From Dipteris shenzhenensis (taxonomy: Eukaryota > Polypodiophyta > Polypodiopsida > Gleicheniales), in assembly GCA_047967505.1 (NCBI GenBank), contig CM106538.1: 64,000 bases of DNA; one strand, given 5' to 3'. Position 1 is the stretch's first letter. Every line of letters starts with the position of its first letter. Below are positions 24,480-35,461 of the stretch, one piece after another. The notes under the pieces are model-generated. The model saw nothing but the letters and a program-made list of their open reading frames with translations, ran no database searches and was not told where the DNA came from. Position numbers and translations under genes: made by a program.

Positions 24480-26996
24480 TTCTTGAAAGTGCATTGTAAA
24501 GCTCTTGTTTTGTCATGGATGCTTGGTGGACCTCTTTGTGATTTTCTGCATCTAGACCCAAGTACTGCAATAGTATGTAGTAGATGTGCTTGCAAGGAAT
24601 GTAACGATCCAATCTTCCAGACCTAAATAGGAAGTCTTCACAAGTGCAAGATGGAAAAACAAATATGGTCACTGTATATTGAAGCCCCCTCATGCGAGAC
24701 CCAGTTGTACCAACAATAAACTCCACGTGCTCCTTAGGCTCCACCTCCTTCACATGAAGCACCTCACATTCCATAGCCTGAATCCATCCTTGCTTGCATA
24801 TCTTTACTTATTTTTTTTCTAAAGACAACTCTCTAGCCCTCTCGAAATTCAGGCCTCGCTTGATTCTCCAAACGTTTTTTATGGCCCTGCTCAAATTTCC
24901 TTGACCCTTTTTAAAGTGGTTCTTCCAGAACAAATCCTCCTTCTATAAGAATATGCAACTCTTCCAAGCTGATATTAGTTCCTTCACAGCAACCTTCCAC
25001 TTTGCTGGCGCTGGTTCTTGCAATGCCTCAATTGCTGTTGTTGGATTCCAAGAGTGGTCCACGCTATCCCCACAGAACCAGATCATTTGTAACTTCACAC
25101 CTATCGGTGTTCTAATCCTCCCAAAAAATGAAAATGCAGGGACTCCCAAAGCTCCTTTTCTTCCCTTTGAGTCAATTAACTTGTTACACTTCTCCCCCCT
25201 TCGATGTAGATACCCTTGGCAGTGGACTTGACTCCCTGCTTGCATATGTCGAATCGCCCACTTTGTCTGATGTATTTGCACCTCTGCCACACCTTGTTCA
25301 CAACCATCAAGATTGTTATTGTCAATCACAATTGAATCTGAATGTCTTCTTCTTGGCACTGGTGTGCTAACTGTTTGATACTCAGGTCTGTGGGAGTCAT
25401 CTTTATGGATTGCAGAGGACATGGATTTTGGTCTTTTCTTCCGTACTGTTCTAATATCTCCAAGGTCAATCCCACCTTCGTGTGCCACTCCAAGTTCTGT
25501 AGCCACATCATTTGTAAGGTCAATGAAATTTCTTTTCAAATAGGATTTTTTACTCCACATAGATTCTCTTCTTCTCAGATTTTGCACTGTCGGACCTTCA
25601 CCAATATGTTTGCCTCTCATGTAGGATCCTTGTTTACTACTTTGCAAGATTGCTACAGTCATGTCAGTGATGCATGCATCATACAACGACACATACTTGA
25701 TGCCATTGTTTGTGCTCAACCAACTATCATCGATTGATTTAGACAGGTTAGTCCTAGGAACAAGGTAACGTTCTTCAACCTCCATCTCCTACACAAGAAT
25801 AAGAAATCAACTTTGGTAAGGAGGAAGCAGTGAAGCAAAATTTTAATGGATTAACAATGTTAAAATTTTCAAGTCACTCACTTTCAAAATGTATTCTCCC
25901 CAGTGGTAAACTCTTGAGTGCCACCACATGAGCCATGTCTGAATAAAGTGGATGTTGCCCTCGATTGCATGACGATTTTCAAGCCATTCACACAATGATT
26001 TGAATGCATGCATGGCAGCCTCCTTGGTTGGAGAATTCTTCCATTGTCTACATCTCATCTTGAACTCCTCTTGGTCATGAGGTGGGATGCATTTTGTAGC
26101 ATGCTTATGAAGATTATCCTCCCAATGCCACAAACAAGTGCGCTCCTTTCCCATCATCACATTCTCTGGGCCCCCATTAAAGACAATCCTAATAGCCCTC
26201 CAATTTGCCTGAGCTTCATCCCCCATGAAACCATGAAACTGTACTTTATGAAAACCCTCTTTCCCCATGACTTGGTTCAACAATTCCCAAAAATTCACCT
26301 GATTCTTTGTGTCCTCACCTTTGAAATCCCCAATGGCTATTGTTTGGAGTTCTTGAAGATGAGGGTTGTAAACATGGCAAGCCATGGTTGACCAACCTCG
26401 AATCCTCTTCACATGATCAAAGCAAACCCAGCACTACCCAAGCTCTCCATTGGGTCACATCTTGTTGACTAGGTGCACACCAGAACCAGGACCCTTTGTA
26501 GACATCTTGAAAATGTGGCATCTATTGAAGGATGAAAAAGATAACTGTCCTGGGAAAACAATACTTTGGATGTATTCGTATCTACTCTTGACTTCAATTC
26601 CAAAATACTATCAAGGCTTTGTTCACCTCCACCCTTTTGTTCATCCACATCCTTCTTCCATCTAGACACCCTACACACACGCACAAAACTGAACTCGTTA
26701 AAATCAAAGGTAGGAACTGTACATTCAAGAAGAAGAGTAATGAAAAAGTACTGAACACCTCACCTCTTATTGTCAAGCAAAGGCTCCATCTTTTTTAGCA
26801 ACGAATCCAGTTCAGTGTCAGTCAAAGGATTGGATTGATCATTGTTTGGAATGATAGCTTCCAACACCATCTCTTCCACCACCATTTTTTGCAAAGCCTT
26901 AGGCCTAGAAGGATGCTTACTTTCCACCATTTTAGAAACCTTTCCTTTCAACTCATCCAACTCACTCCTAGATGATCCCTCTGCCACCACATGCAT
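24480..26996 (-). pseudogene. SWIM-finger, MULE-like transposase-derived gene, decayed
   Basis: Minus-strand gene with at least three exons. Exon 1 (26,996-26,764) reads from ATG. Intron 1 (26,763-26,671) and intron 2 (25,881-25,789) are each 93 bp with GT-AG ends, and joining keeps the frame. Middle part: RGWSTMACHVYNPHLQ, GFMGDEAQANWRA and ERTCLWHW, a pattern of a transposase-like protein family I associate with seed-free plants. C-terminal part: a SWIM zinc finger, CTCEDFLF then CKHIYYI (about 24,570-24,660). Damage: a frameshift near 26,515, stops near 26,450 and 26,425, and stops near 24,945 and 24,815. An alternative is a domesticated gene recently lost. Confidence 0.6.
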
Positions 26997-27009
26997 ATGA
27001 AAACCAATG

Positions 27010-28525
27010 TGAATCGCACATCGACACGGCTGTTTTTTTGAATGCCTCCCCTAGGACACTCACTTCCTTCTGGACAGCCTTGGATTTGTTTTGCACGGCT
27101 GCAGGTGCACACATTAATTGGCATACATCCAGTGGTTTTTGGATTTGCAAGGATGACACCCCGGATTGGGGTAATGATATTGGCTTCACTTGGGTACAGA
27201 GGGACGTCTCCATCAGATATTTGGGCTGCCAGGTTGGGGTGGGCATCTCTCCTTCACAATAGTTTGCTCCAGTGTTGGAAAGCATCAGAGCTCAGCCAAA
27301 CTTGACTTGGCCTCCAAGGTGGTGGTGGTTAACCAGGTTCTTCTAGCCACAGCATGGTTTGTATAATCTTGTTGGTGCCACTCTAGGGATTGTATCACTC
27401 AGCTTAAGAGGCCTGTATGAAACTTTTTATGGAGTGGTCTAGATGGCACAACTGATGTTACAGCCAGGGTGGCTTGGGAGAACTTGATTCTTCCTACAAG
27501 AGAAGGGGGTTTGAATATCATCGACCCAGATCTACAGTGCAGAGCTTTACTCTGCAAGTTCGTTGTGAGAGGGCTTATGCCAAGGCAAGAGCCTTGGAAG
27601 GATTTTTTTATCAGATGCATACAGTCTCACACGCCCACTTCAGGAGAGGATTGGACACACAGTACTAGATGGGTTTTCACCACAGCCCACCTCAGGTCTC
27701 CCTCTTCCCCTCTTATGGTTGCTGTCCTGAAAGCATGGGCCAGCTTCAGGAGTACTCTTCGCAAGATTTCCCCATCCACCCGTGAAGAGATTGAAAGGCA
27801 GCCTATCATGTGGAATGACAGGATTTTGGATGAGCTTGGCAGACCACTTGGAGCTTCTCCTTACATGCAGTGGCCAAGATGGGAGAGGGGCCCTGCATCT
27901 ATAGTGGGAGCATGGAAAGCCTTTAGGAAGCTTCCTGCAGACCACCAGGCCTAGATGGTTCTTAATCTCAGAGGGAGTGCAGGGAGAGTCCAACAGATTG
28001 ATGCAGCCTTGCCCTTGGATTGGGTGGACACAGATGACATGCCTATTACTTGCTCCACCTGGATGGGGGCATTTTCCAGATTGGGAGTTCCTTTACAAGT
28101 GATTGCTTTTCTTAACCCACATGAGGATGCCTTAGTATTTGATGTTTCTTCGGGGGGCAGGCTGTCCAGATCCACAGATGATATCTTGTTGGAGGTACCA
28201 TTTCAGCCAGTCAGGATAGTGGGCTTCATGGAGCATGGCTCTCTTTCACAGTGGTACTTGGATCCTGACCCGCTTCTCCTCGCCCTTGGCTCATGGAGGC
28301 TGTGGCTCTATGGAGGTGTCCCAATTAAGTTTTTGCAGTGGGACCCTGCGGAATGGGAATGGATAGATGAAGGGCACCTAGAGAAGGGCATCCCCTTCTT
28401 TCGTTAGACGGTCAGTAATGCCAGGAAATTCCAGCTTAGCTGTAGGGGTTGGAGGCCCACCAGAGCTCATCATTGGGAGAGCTTTCAGATTCCTGCTGAC
28501 TTGTAGAAATTTTTTTGGCAAAGAC
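27010..28525 (+). pseudogene. LINE ORF2 C-terminal half
   Basis: Starts just inside the RT at a damaged YADD (reading HIDTAVFLN), then LDLFCTAAGAHINW, IRYLGCQVG, VVVVNQVLLATAWF, NFLWSGLDGT and VAWENLILP. It runs through the long LINE connector (WKAFRKLPADHQA, QWDPAEWEWID). Frame changes near 27,260 and 27,470, stops at about 27,367 and 27,955. Same family as the copies at 1-2,090 and 61,556-64,000. It abuts the 5' end of the SWIM gene. Confidence 0.85.
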
Positions 28526-28990
28526 TCTAGAAATCCCACCGAAATAGAAAAATCACTCTCTTCTTTTGGAAATTCACGGTGGGATAGCAACTGGCCAAGA
28601 TCTGAGAAAGGTGAACCTGAGAACCCTCCAAAGCCTCAATGCATCTGGCTCTCCAAATGTTCCATGCTGCAATGCTAGCTAGGATCTCCCATGGAGAGTC
28701 GACCGAGGAGTGAGCAGCCCTAAAAAGAGTGGCCGGAACATCCTCTAGAGAGCACGACTCCACAAGGTATCATCAGATGTGAAGAGCCCAAGAGGAATCA
28801 AGTCTCTCAAAAAATACCTGGGGCCCTGAAAGAGTAAGCCAAGCCCCTGATCCCTAGGTCATATAGAAAGGTAGGTGAACAAAAGTGCTGAAAAGTCTTG
28901 CAATCCCCTTCCATATGATTCTCGCCTGTCTGCAATCCCATAGGCAGTGCTGTATTGTCTCCAAAGCAGAAAGGCAGCGAGGGCAAGAAG
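28526..28990 (-). pseudogene. LINE C-terminal fragment, opposite orientation
   Basis: Minus-strand reading gives IQHCLWDCRQARIIWKGIAR (zinc-binding RVT domain) followed by AAWNIWRARCIEALEG, the usual LINE C-terminus. It meets the plus-strand LINE head-on at about 28,525, suggesting an inversion or a separate insertion. Confidence 0.75.
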
Positions 28991-29900
28991 GGTCAGCTTC
29001 GAACTTGGAACTCCAATTGACGATGATTATCCAGATGCTCCCCTTTTTTGGGTAACCTCGACACTAGATAAATGTTTGTTTGCTGTGGAGTACTTCCCAC
29101 CATGTCATGCCAACATACTTCATCTTTTGTCCACTAGAGAGTTTCTCCAAGGACTGACTCCACCAAGAAGAGGAAATGCATCATTCAAGCTGCCCCTTTC
29201 AAATCGATTGCAAGGCAGTTATACAAGCTAGGAAAGGATCACATCTTGAGACAGCAGTGCGTGCTCCAGCAGAAAATTCAGTCGATCGTGGACGAGGCTC
29301 ATGCTGGTATGGGTGAAGCACTGGAGGTCACATGTCTCTAAAAGCCACTGCCGAGAAGATCATGCGAGCTAGATTTTGGTGGACCACGTTCAAGGACAAT
29401 CATGTACATGTGTGCAAAAGTGACTCTTGTCAAGGAGCAAGGCCCCAAACATGAGTGTCTAGCCCTCAAACCATTTAGCCCCGTACCATCATACTATCAC
29501 TCAGGTTTGGATTTTGTGGGGCCAATCACTTGTGTCACAAGAGGGGGGCTGACGTATATATTGGTCCCCAAAAACTATGGCACCAAGTGGGTAGAGGCCA
29601 CGGCAATATCAACATGCACTACCCAAGTAGTGGCCACGTTCCCATATTATCAGATAATCTCTAGGTTGAGTGCCTAGTGGAATAGATGACTGATCAAGCA
29701 TCCCATTTCTTAAATGAAATCATTGGCACACTCGGCACACAACTCAAATTATCCTAAAACTATCCACTCCATATTATCCAAAAAGTGTCCATTCCATATT
29801 ATCCTCGTGGCACTAGCCTAGCTGAGAGCAACAATAAAATTATTTGTGGCACCATGGCTACACTTTTCCTAAATTGCCTGGAGATTGGGATCCTTTACTC
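28990..29900 (+). pseudogene. Ty3/gypsy integrase fragment
   Basis: Shows the RNase H-integrase connector (DDDYPDAPLFWVT, about 29,015), then a zinc-finger region spread over three frames with VDEAHAGMG, then the core beginning YYHSGLDFVGPITCVTRGG and NYGTKWVEATAI (about 29,495-29,610). DQASHFLNEIIGTLGTQLKL and YYPRGTSLAESNNKII follow. Several frameshifts. No LTR, RT or chromodomain nearby. Confidence 0.8.
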
Positions 29901-29930
29901 CCAGCCACTTTGTTACAAAGCTAGCACCTT

Positions 29931-31500
29931 CTAAAATGCCAAGGAGAAAAATGCCTCAAACTCATGAGATATATAGTCCCCTCCTCTATCTGTGTGAAGT
30001 GTCTGCACCTTGAGTCTTGTCTCATTCTCAACCATAGCCACAAAGTGTTTGAAATGCATAAACACTTCTAATTTTGCCTTAAGACCATAGACCCAAGTGT
30101 AGTTGGTGAAGTCATCTATGAATGTAACATAATAAAGATAACCCCCAAAAGCAGGTGTCCTCATGGGACCGTAGACATCACTAATTTTGAATAAGTTGTA
30201 ATTTGCGTGTAGCTTTCACTGCACCATGGTTCTTGAAAGGAAATCTATGCATCTTGCCAAGGATGCAACCCTCACATCCATGAGGAGGAGGTGACTCTAA
30301 AGGAGGAAATGCATCAACCATATCATGCTTCTGAAGTGTCATTAAGCTGTCATAACTCATGTGCCCAAACTTGGCATACCATAACTCCGCATTCTGCATC
30401 GCAGCAGTGGGAGTGCTCATTGAAAATGCAAGATCAGATCTTTTCTCATATATATCAAGCTGAAAAAGACCCCGATACAAAGTGCCAGACAACATCAAAG
30501 CATAGTCATTATTTTTGTCTCTGACTGCACACTTAGCATTGTCGAATACAACTTGAAATCCTTCTCTATTAAGAGAGGACACTGAAAGTAAATTCTTCTT
30601 TATACCTGGCACATAGAGAACATTTGAAATTCTGAAATCTGTGCATCAGTGGATGTGAGAATAATGTCCCTACAATCCACACATTGAATAAGAAGAATTA
30701 TTTGCACAAGTCACCTTCTTTTTAGTAGCTGGTGGATGCAGAGATGCAAAAAGGCTCTTTCTAGAAGTGATGTGCTTAGAAGCACCACTATCAAAATACC
30801 AAGTATTCAGTGTCTCATTGACACTGAGAGAGCATGCAACCTTTGAACAATCATAACTGCAAGTCATGAAAGCATAAGGGTCATCATCATTAGTGGCTGT
30901 AGCAACAAAACTACCCACTGAAAAATATGAAATGCAAGGTAGAAATGCTTAGTGCTTTTCCACAAAGTTGGCTGTAACATCTCCCCCATCATGTGAATGA
31001 GGAGATGATGCATCTGACATAGCCATACCTAAATCCGTTTTCTTTTCTTTAGCTATGTGCTTCTTGCCTTCACTAATATAATGACCTGGCTTCTTGTAGT
31101 AGTGACGAATGCCCTTCTTTTTAGGCTTATCTGCATCACCCTTAGCCTTATAAGAGGGCTGTCCTGAATCAGCTTTATGTTGATGTGCGGACTGATTGGC
31201 ATGTTGCTTTTGCTGCCCTTTTCCCTTGGGCTTGAAATTGGAAAGCATGGCATGCTCGCCAGCCCGGGTTGCCATATTTCTTCATGTTTGCTCCTCCTAC
31301 AATAGAAGTCCTACCAACTTGTGAAAAGAGAGAGGATTGCTGCCCCCCCTCAATGACAAATTCAGCAAGGTGTGGAAACCAAGATAGGATTCAACAAGAG
31401 AATTCAGAGTGGTGGTAATCATCTTTGAATCGGGGCCCCACATGATGCCTAGGATATTTGGGTCATCGTCAAATATTTTTTGGTGAAGAGATGCTTCTGA
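29931..31500 (-). pseudogene. copia gag to integrase fragment
   Basis: Minus-strand order: gag C-part (DSKMITTTLNSLVESYLGF, about 31,420), a gag zinc knuckle that has lost its cysteines (IRHYYKKPGHYISEG, about 31,090), protease WYFDSGASKHIT with DSG intact (about 30,790), GAG-pre-integrase (LWYAKFGHMSYDSL, HGCEGCILGK), then integrase core YYVTFIDDFTNYTWVYG and LHTDRGGDY. It stops abruptly at 29,931; RT, RNase H and both LTRs are absent. Confidence 0.85.
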
Positions 31501-31746
31501 TTCTCAGCTTCTTTTTGCAATAGACGGCTTGTTCATTGGGTTCATTTTAAGTCACTTATGGCCATTTTTAGTCAAATCGCTAGTCGGGAGCAGCACACAC
31601 CTTACGAGGCATCCGAAATGTCCGGACGAGTGTTGTTGGATTTTTTTGCAAAAAGATTGTACTGTTCTCATCATCATTTTGCACTAGACGGCACCTTCAT
31701 CAGATTTGTTTTGACTCATTTATGACCTTTTTTGTACCTTATATCC
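31501..31746. other. Non-coding with a diverged direct repeat
   Basis: Two similar segments near 31,515 and 31,680 share TAGACGGC and TTCAT(T/C). No boundary signals identified. Confidence 0.4.
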
Positions 31747-31985
31747 TATTAGATATGCTCAATGCCCCACCCTCCTAGTAACCACCAATGGTCCAAGGTG
31801 CTCAAGTTGTAAGGCCCCCATATGAGGAGAAGCCATGTGTGAGCCCAGGACACTGGATGGATCTTGAGATGCATGTCAAATGAGGTCTATCAATGAGACT
31901 GTTGATGGTAGAATAGGGAATATTCTCTGAATATTCCATGGACGAGTAGTCGTTTCCATCGACTAGGTTGATCGGTCGGCTCCAC
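31747..31985 (+). repeat. Partial copia LTR, plus orientation
   Basis: Matches in reverse the LTR at 52,299-53,024 (AGATATGCTCAATGCCC start, CATATGAGGAGAAGCCATGT, GAATATTCCATGGACGA). Truncated near 31,985. The next 100 bp (to 32,089) instead resemble the reverse of 42,230-42,340. Confidence 0.75.
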
Positions 31986-32089
31986 CAACTTTGACCAAAG
32001 AAGATTGCAAATCCCGTGGATTTCTCCAGCAAATGAGAGGACGAGGTAGATGCTTTAGCTCAGCACGATTTTGGCAAAGCCGATGAAGC

Positions 32090-32127
32090 TTAGGGTTTAG
32101 GGTGTAATGTTTTTTAGGGTTTAGGGT
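32090..32127. repeat. Telomere-like tract (TTTAGGG), block A left edge
   Basis: Two pairs of TTAGGGTTTAGGG separated by 12 bp, directly next to the left end of viral block A. Confidence 0.8.
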
Positions 32128-32562
32128 GATGAGGTGGGAGATTGACCGCTGTGGTATGCTTATATTGATGAGTTGCATCATCTTGGAAGCGGGTAGCATT
32201 CATAGAGGACATCCAGTAGCTCCAGCTTTCTCAGGCAGTAAACTTTGAGAAGAGGCAGCTTTCTAAGATGTCAAATCTTGTATGTCTTCAGGGCTCCACC
32301 GATTGAAAGATGGGAAGAAGAGGGGAAAGAGAGATGCATGACTTTTTTCCCATGGCTATGGCAAGGATGAAGCTTGATCATAGATTTAGAAGGGGCATCT
32401 TCAATCTGGAAAGTAGGCAATTGGGAAGATGGATTTCATCAAGGAAAGCCATGAGGGCTTTGAGTACATGATCTTGTACTTGAAGCTTGCCTTTGTGGAT
32501 ATGTTTTCCTCCCCAATAGTGACCTTTTTGGCAGAAAGAACCAAACCTTTAGCCTTATAGAC

Positions 32563-33990
32563 CTAGACCATTTGTAAAAGATTTGCAAAATTGAAATCTT
32601 CCAGAGTTTTGTGGACTTCATGAGGCATATTATTAACATTGATAATTTTGGTTTGAGCCACAATAAGAGCCATTAAAGAATCACCAATCCCATGAGGTAG
32701 GCTGTATAGATAATGGCGCTTAGCAGAAGTGTCAGAAAAGAGACTGGCCCTATATATCAACTATTGAGCATCAGCATTATAAGCTTTGAGTTGAAAGAGA
32801 TCACAAAGTTGTAGTGCAGAAAGCGGGGCATTAGGTTGGCTGTTGCCATCAACACTTTGAAAGATCTTCTCTTTAGAAGCATCAGATAGAAATTCCCACC
32901 AATTACCAAGGACACAGGTAAATCCTTTTGTGGTTTCAACAAGAGCATCTCTACGATTGCATCTATACATAGTTACCAGAGACATCATATGACCACCATA
33001 AAAGATCTTTAGAAAGTCTTTCATTGCTTGGGGGGAAGGAGCATCAATATTGAGTATATCTCTAGGAAATGACTTGTGCATTAAACGCCTTTGTAAATCA
33101 GACTGTTCATTGAGATCTCTATCCATAAAATGAGTCTAAAATTCACCCCGCATAAATTGAGAACCGAGGACATCATGGAATTGTGTGCGGTGACCATGCC
33201 ACGGTGGTTGCTACTGCTGTTGGGATTGCTATTGATTGGTTGAGGCAGATTCTAGACTTTACACTGGATCTTCTTCCATAGGTTCAATCTTGACTCCTTG
33301 ATTCATATAGAGAGTGGGGAGTCCAATAGTAGAGGCAGATCTTGGAGAATCAGGAGGAGATTGTGGAGGGAGCTGAGGAGGTGGTGGAGGCATAAGAGCA
33401 GGTTCTTGTGGAAGATTAGGTGAAGGGATTGCTTCATAAGGGGCATGTGGGATAGTATTAGCAAAATGATTGGGTTGGTCCACTCTCATAGATGGCCCCA
33501 GTGCCAAGTATTATAGTACATAGGAAAGGTTTCAGTGGCAGGCTGTCGGTTCTCATTAGGAAGAGAGTCAGGAAAGATGGGCCAAAGCATGAGGTTAGGA
33601 GCTTTTTTGGGGCAAAAGGAATTATCAATAGGACTTGCCGATGGCAGAGGTAAGGAGGGAGGCAAAGACTTATGTAGAAGGGTGGTATGCACAGGAGGAA
33701 CAGAATCAGTAGTCAACTATTGGAGTTCTTGTAGAACAGACTAAATATTTCAGTCTAGCTTGCCAACAGCAAGTTGTAAATCATACATTGTGGTATAGCT
33801 AGCATCCAAACATACCTGTGTAGCCAGATTATGTGAATTGCACCAACTGAGTTGTTGTTGTTCAACAAGCATGTCAGCATCTGTCTCCACCAAAGCATAA
33901 GGTGCATGAATTGACTTGAGCTTGCCATCTTCCGTAGTGGATTGAAAGCCTTTAGCTTGAGGCCAATTAACAGGTGGACCATGTTCATTG
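32563..33990 (-). pseudogene. Linker and coat-protein region, block A
   Basis: A low-complexity proline and serine segment (PPPPPQLPPQSPPDSPRS, about 33,350-33,410) leads to a gag-like coat-protein segment (33,126-32,761) with AMKDFLKIFYGGH and VLGNWWEFLSD, and a further open stretch to 32,563. A matching segment lies at 53,025-53,240 in block C. Stops separate the pieces at about 33,718, 33,484 and 33,258. Confidence 0.6.
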
Positions 33991-35107
33991 GATGAAGTCA
34001 TTCAGGAGCAGCAATAATATTGTCATAATTCGTATGGTGATGAGCTGGGAGATTGACTGTTGTGGTATGCTCGTATTGATGAGTTGCATCATCTTGGAAG
34101 CGGGTAGCATTCATAGAGGACATCCAGTCATGAATAGCTTCAGCTTTCTTAGGCGGTAAACTCTGAGAAGAGGCAACTTTCTCAGATGTCAAATCTTGTA
34201 CGTCTTCAAGGGCTCCAGTGATGATTGAAACATGGGAAGAAGAGGGGAAAGAGATATGCATGACTTTTTTCCCATGGATAAGGTGAGGATGGAGCTTAAT
34301 CATAGATTTAGAAGGGGCATCTTCAATCTGGAAAGTAGGCAATTGGGAAGAGGCTTCCTGAAGAATAAACTGATAATCCATTTCCCATTTGGTTGGCATG
34401 GGAAGAGCATCATATTTGAAGTGGGTCACATCAACATTGGTGTTATCATACAAAACACATTCATCTTGGGTATTAACATGACGAGGAAGAGGATTAATAG
34501 TGATATAAGATAATTAATGCATCGGACATGGATGGCACAATACTCTGAGTGAGGCTTCATGGACAAGCCTTTAACTTGTACATAGAGATGTAGTGTCGTG
34601 GAGAGATGTGGATCAGCTAAAGACATTTTAAAATTGGGATAAACTATGGTATGAACAGGCTCACAGTTTAGACTACCATGGATAAGACCAATCCATGCAT
34701 CTTTTAGGTGAAGGTGGTGAGTATCAACAAGGCTAGCCATACAAGTAGCATTATCACCCATCCAGAACAATGGCTCTATGGCCAGAACAAAGCAATCGTA
34801 GTGTATATACTGTTAACCAGAATTTTCGAAAGATTCAATTTCTTGGGAAGTAAACAATGGAAGATACACACCGGTAGAACCTTGATCTGCTATATTTACA
34901 ACCACTTCAAAAATCTTGATATGCTTGAGAGCACAAAAATGAAAAGAACGTGTAGATATCCTCCGGATCTATGATAGGCATGTTCCAGGCAGCTTTTGGA
35001 TCAATAAGTTTAGAAGAAGAAGACGGAGAATCGGTGGAGGAAAAACGAGAAGAAAAGGAACGGATTAGACCAGCCATTAGCCAATACTTGATACTTTCCT
35101 CATGCAT
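33990..35107 (-). pseudogene. Caulimovirus-like movement-protein region, block A
   Basis: In the family this N-terminal domain mediates cell-to-cell movement. Opens near 35,090 and includes AAWNMPIIDPEDIY, a frameshift near 34,935, a stop before QYIHYDCFVLA (about 34,800), and GLIHGSLN followed by YPNFKMSLADPHL, the conserved pattern of pararetroviral movement proteins. The C-terminal extension contains AEAIHDWMSSMNAT. Plural disabling changes are present. Confidence 0.65.
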
Positions 35108-35187
35108 TTAGCTCAACCTCAACGCCTCTCTCCGGGCTTTAACGGGGAGCAATTCAACGCCTTTAGGAAAGGATAAAGAACAAACAA

Positions 35188-35200
35188 GGCTCTGATACCA
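35188..35200 (-). promoter_or_regulatory. tRNA-Met primer-binding site, block A
   Basis: Minus-strand TGGTATCAGAGCC, the caulimovirus and copia initiator-Met primer-site consensus, about 90 bases upstream of the movement-protein start and preceded by CTTCTTT. Confidence 0.8.
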
Positions 35201-35270
35201 AAAGAAGAGCAGAATACAGAATGCAGTGCAGCGTTAGATAGTAGAGGAATGGGAGCCAACAATGATACCT

Positions 35271-35455
35271 TTAGGGTCTAGGGTTTAGGGTTTAGGGGTT
35301 TAGGATTTAGGGTTTATGCTTGCAAACCGATTTTAGGGTTTAGGTTTAGGGTTTACTATTAGGGTTAGGGTTTTGGGTTTCGAGTTTAGGGTTTAGGGCT
35401 AAGGGTTTAGGGTTTAGGGTTTAAGGTTTCGAGTTTAGGGTTTAGGGTTTAGGGG
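35271..35455. repeat. Telomere-like tract (TTTAGGG)n, 185 bp
   Basis: Perfect and variant TTTAGGG units separating minus-strand block A from plus-strand block B. The longest telomere-like tract in the window. The variants suggest it is interstitial and ageing. Confidence 0.95.
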
Positions 35456-35461
35456 GCTACC

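Larger units (their letters stand above)
32127..35270 (-). mobile_element. Endogenous caulimovirus-like block A
   Basis: Integrated pararetrovirus remnant on the minus strand. Virus-sense order: 5' leader with an exact tRNA-Met primer site (35,200-35,188), movement-protein domain, proline-rich linker, coat-protein region, then a deletion to a short RT piece (32,560-32,440) and a misplaced second copy of the movement-protein C-terminal part (32,440-32,127). There is no integrase and no LTR, which separates it from Ty3 elements. Telomere-like tracts flank both ends in the same polarity. It is multiply broken and cannot encode virus. Confidence 0.75.
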
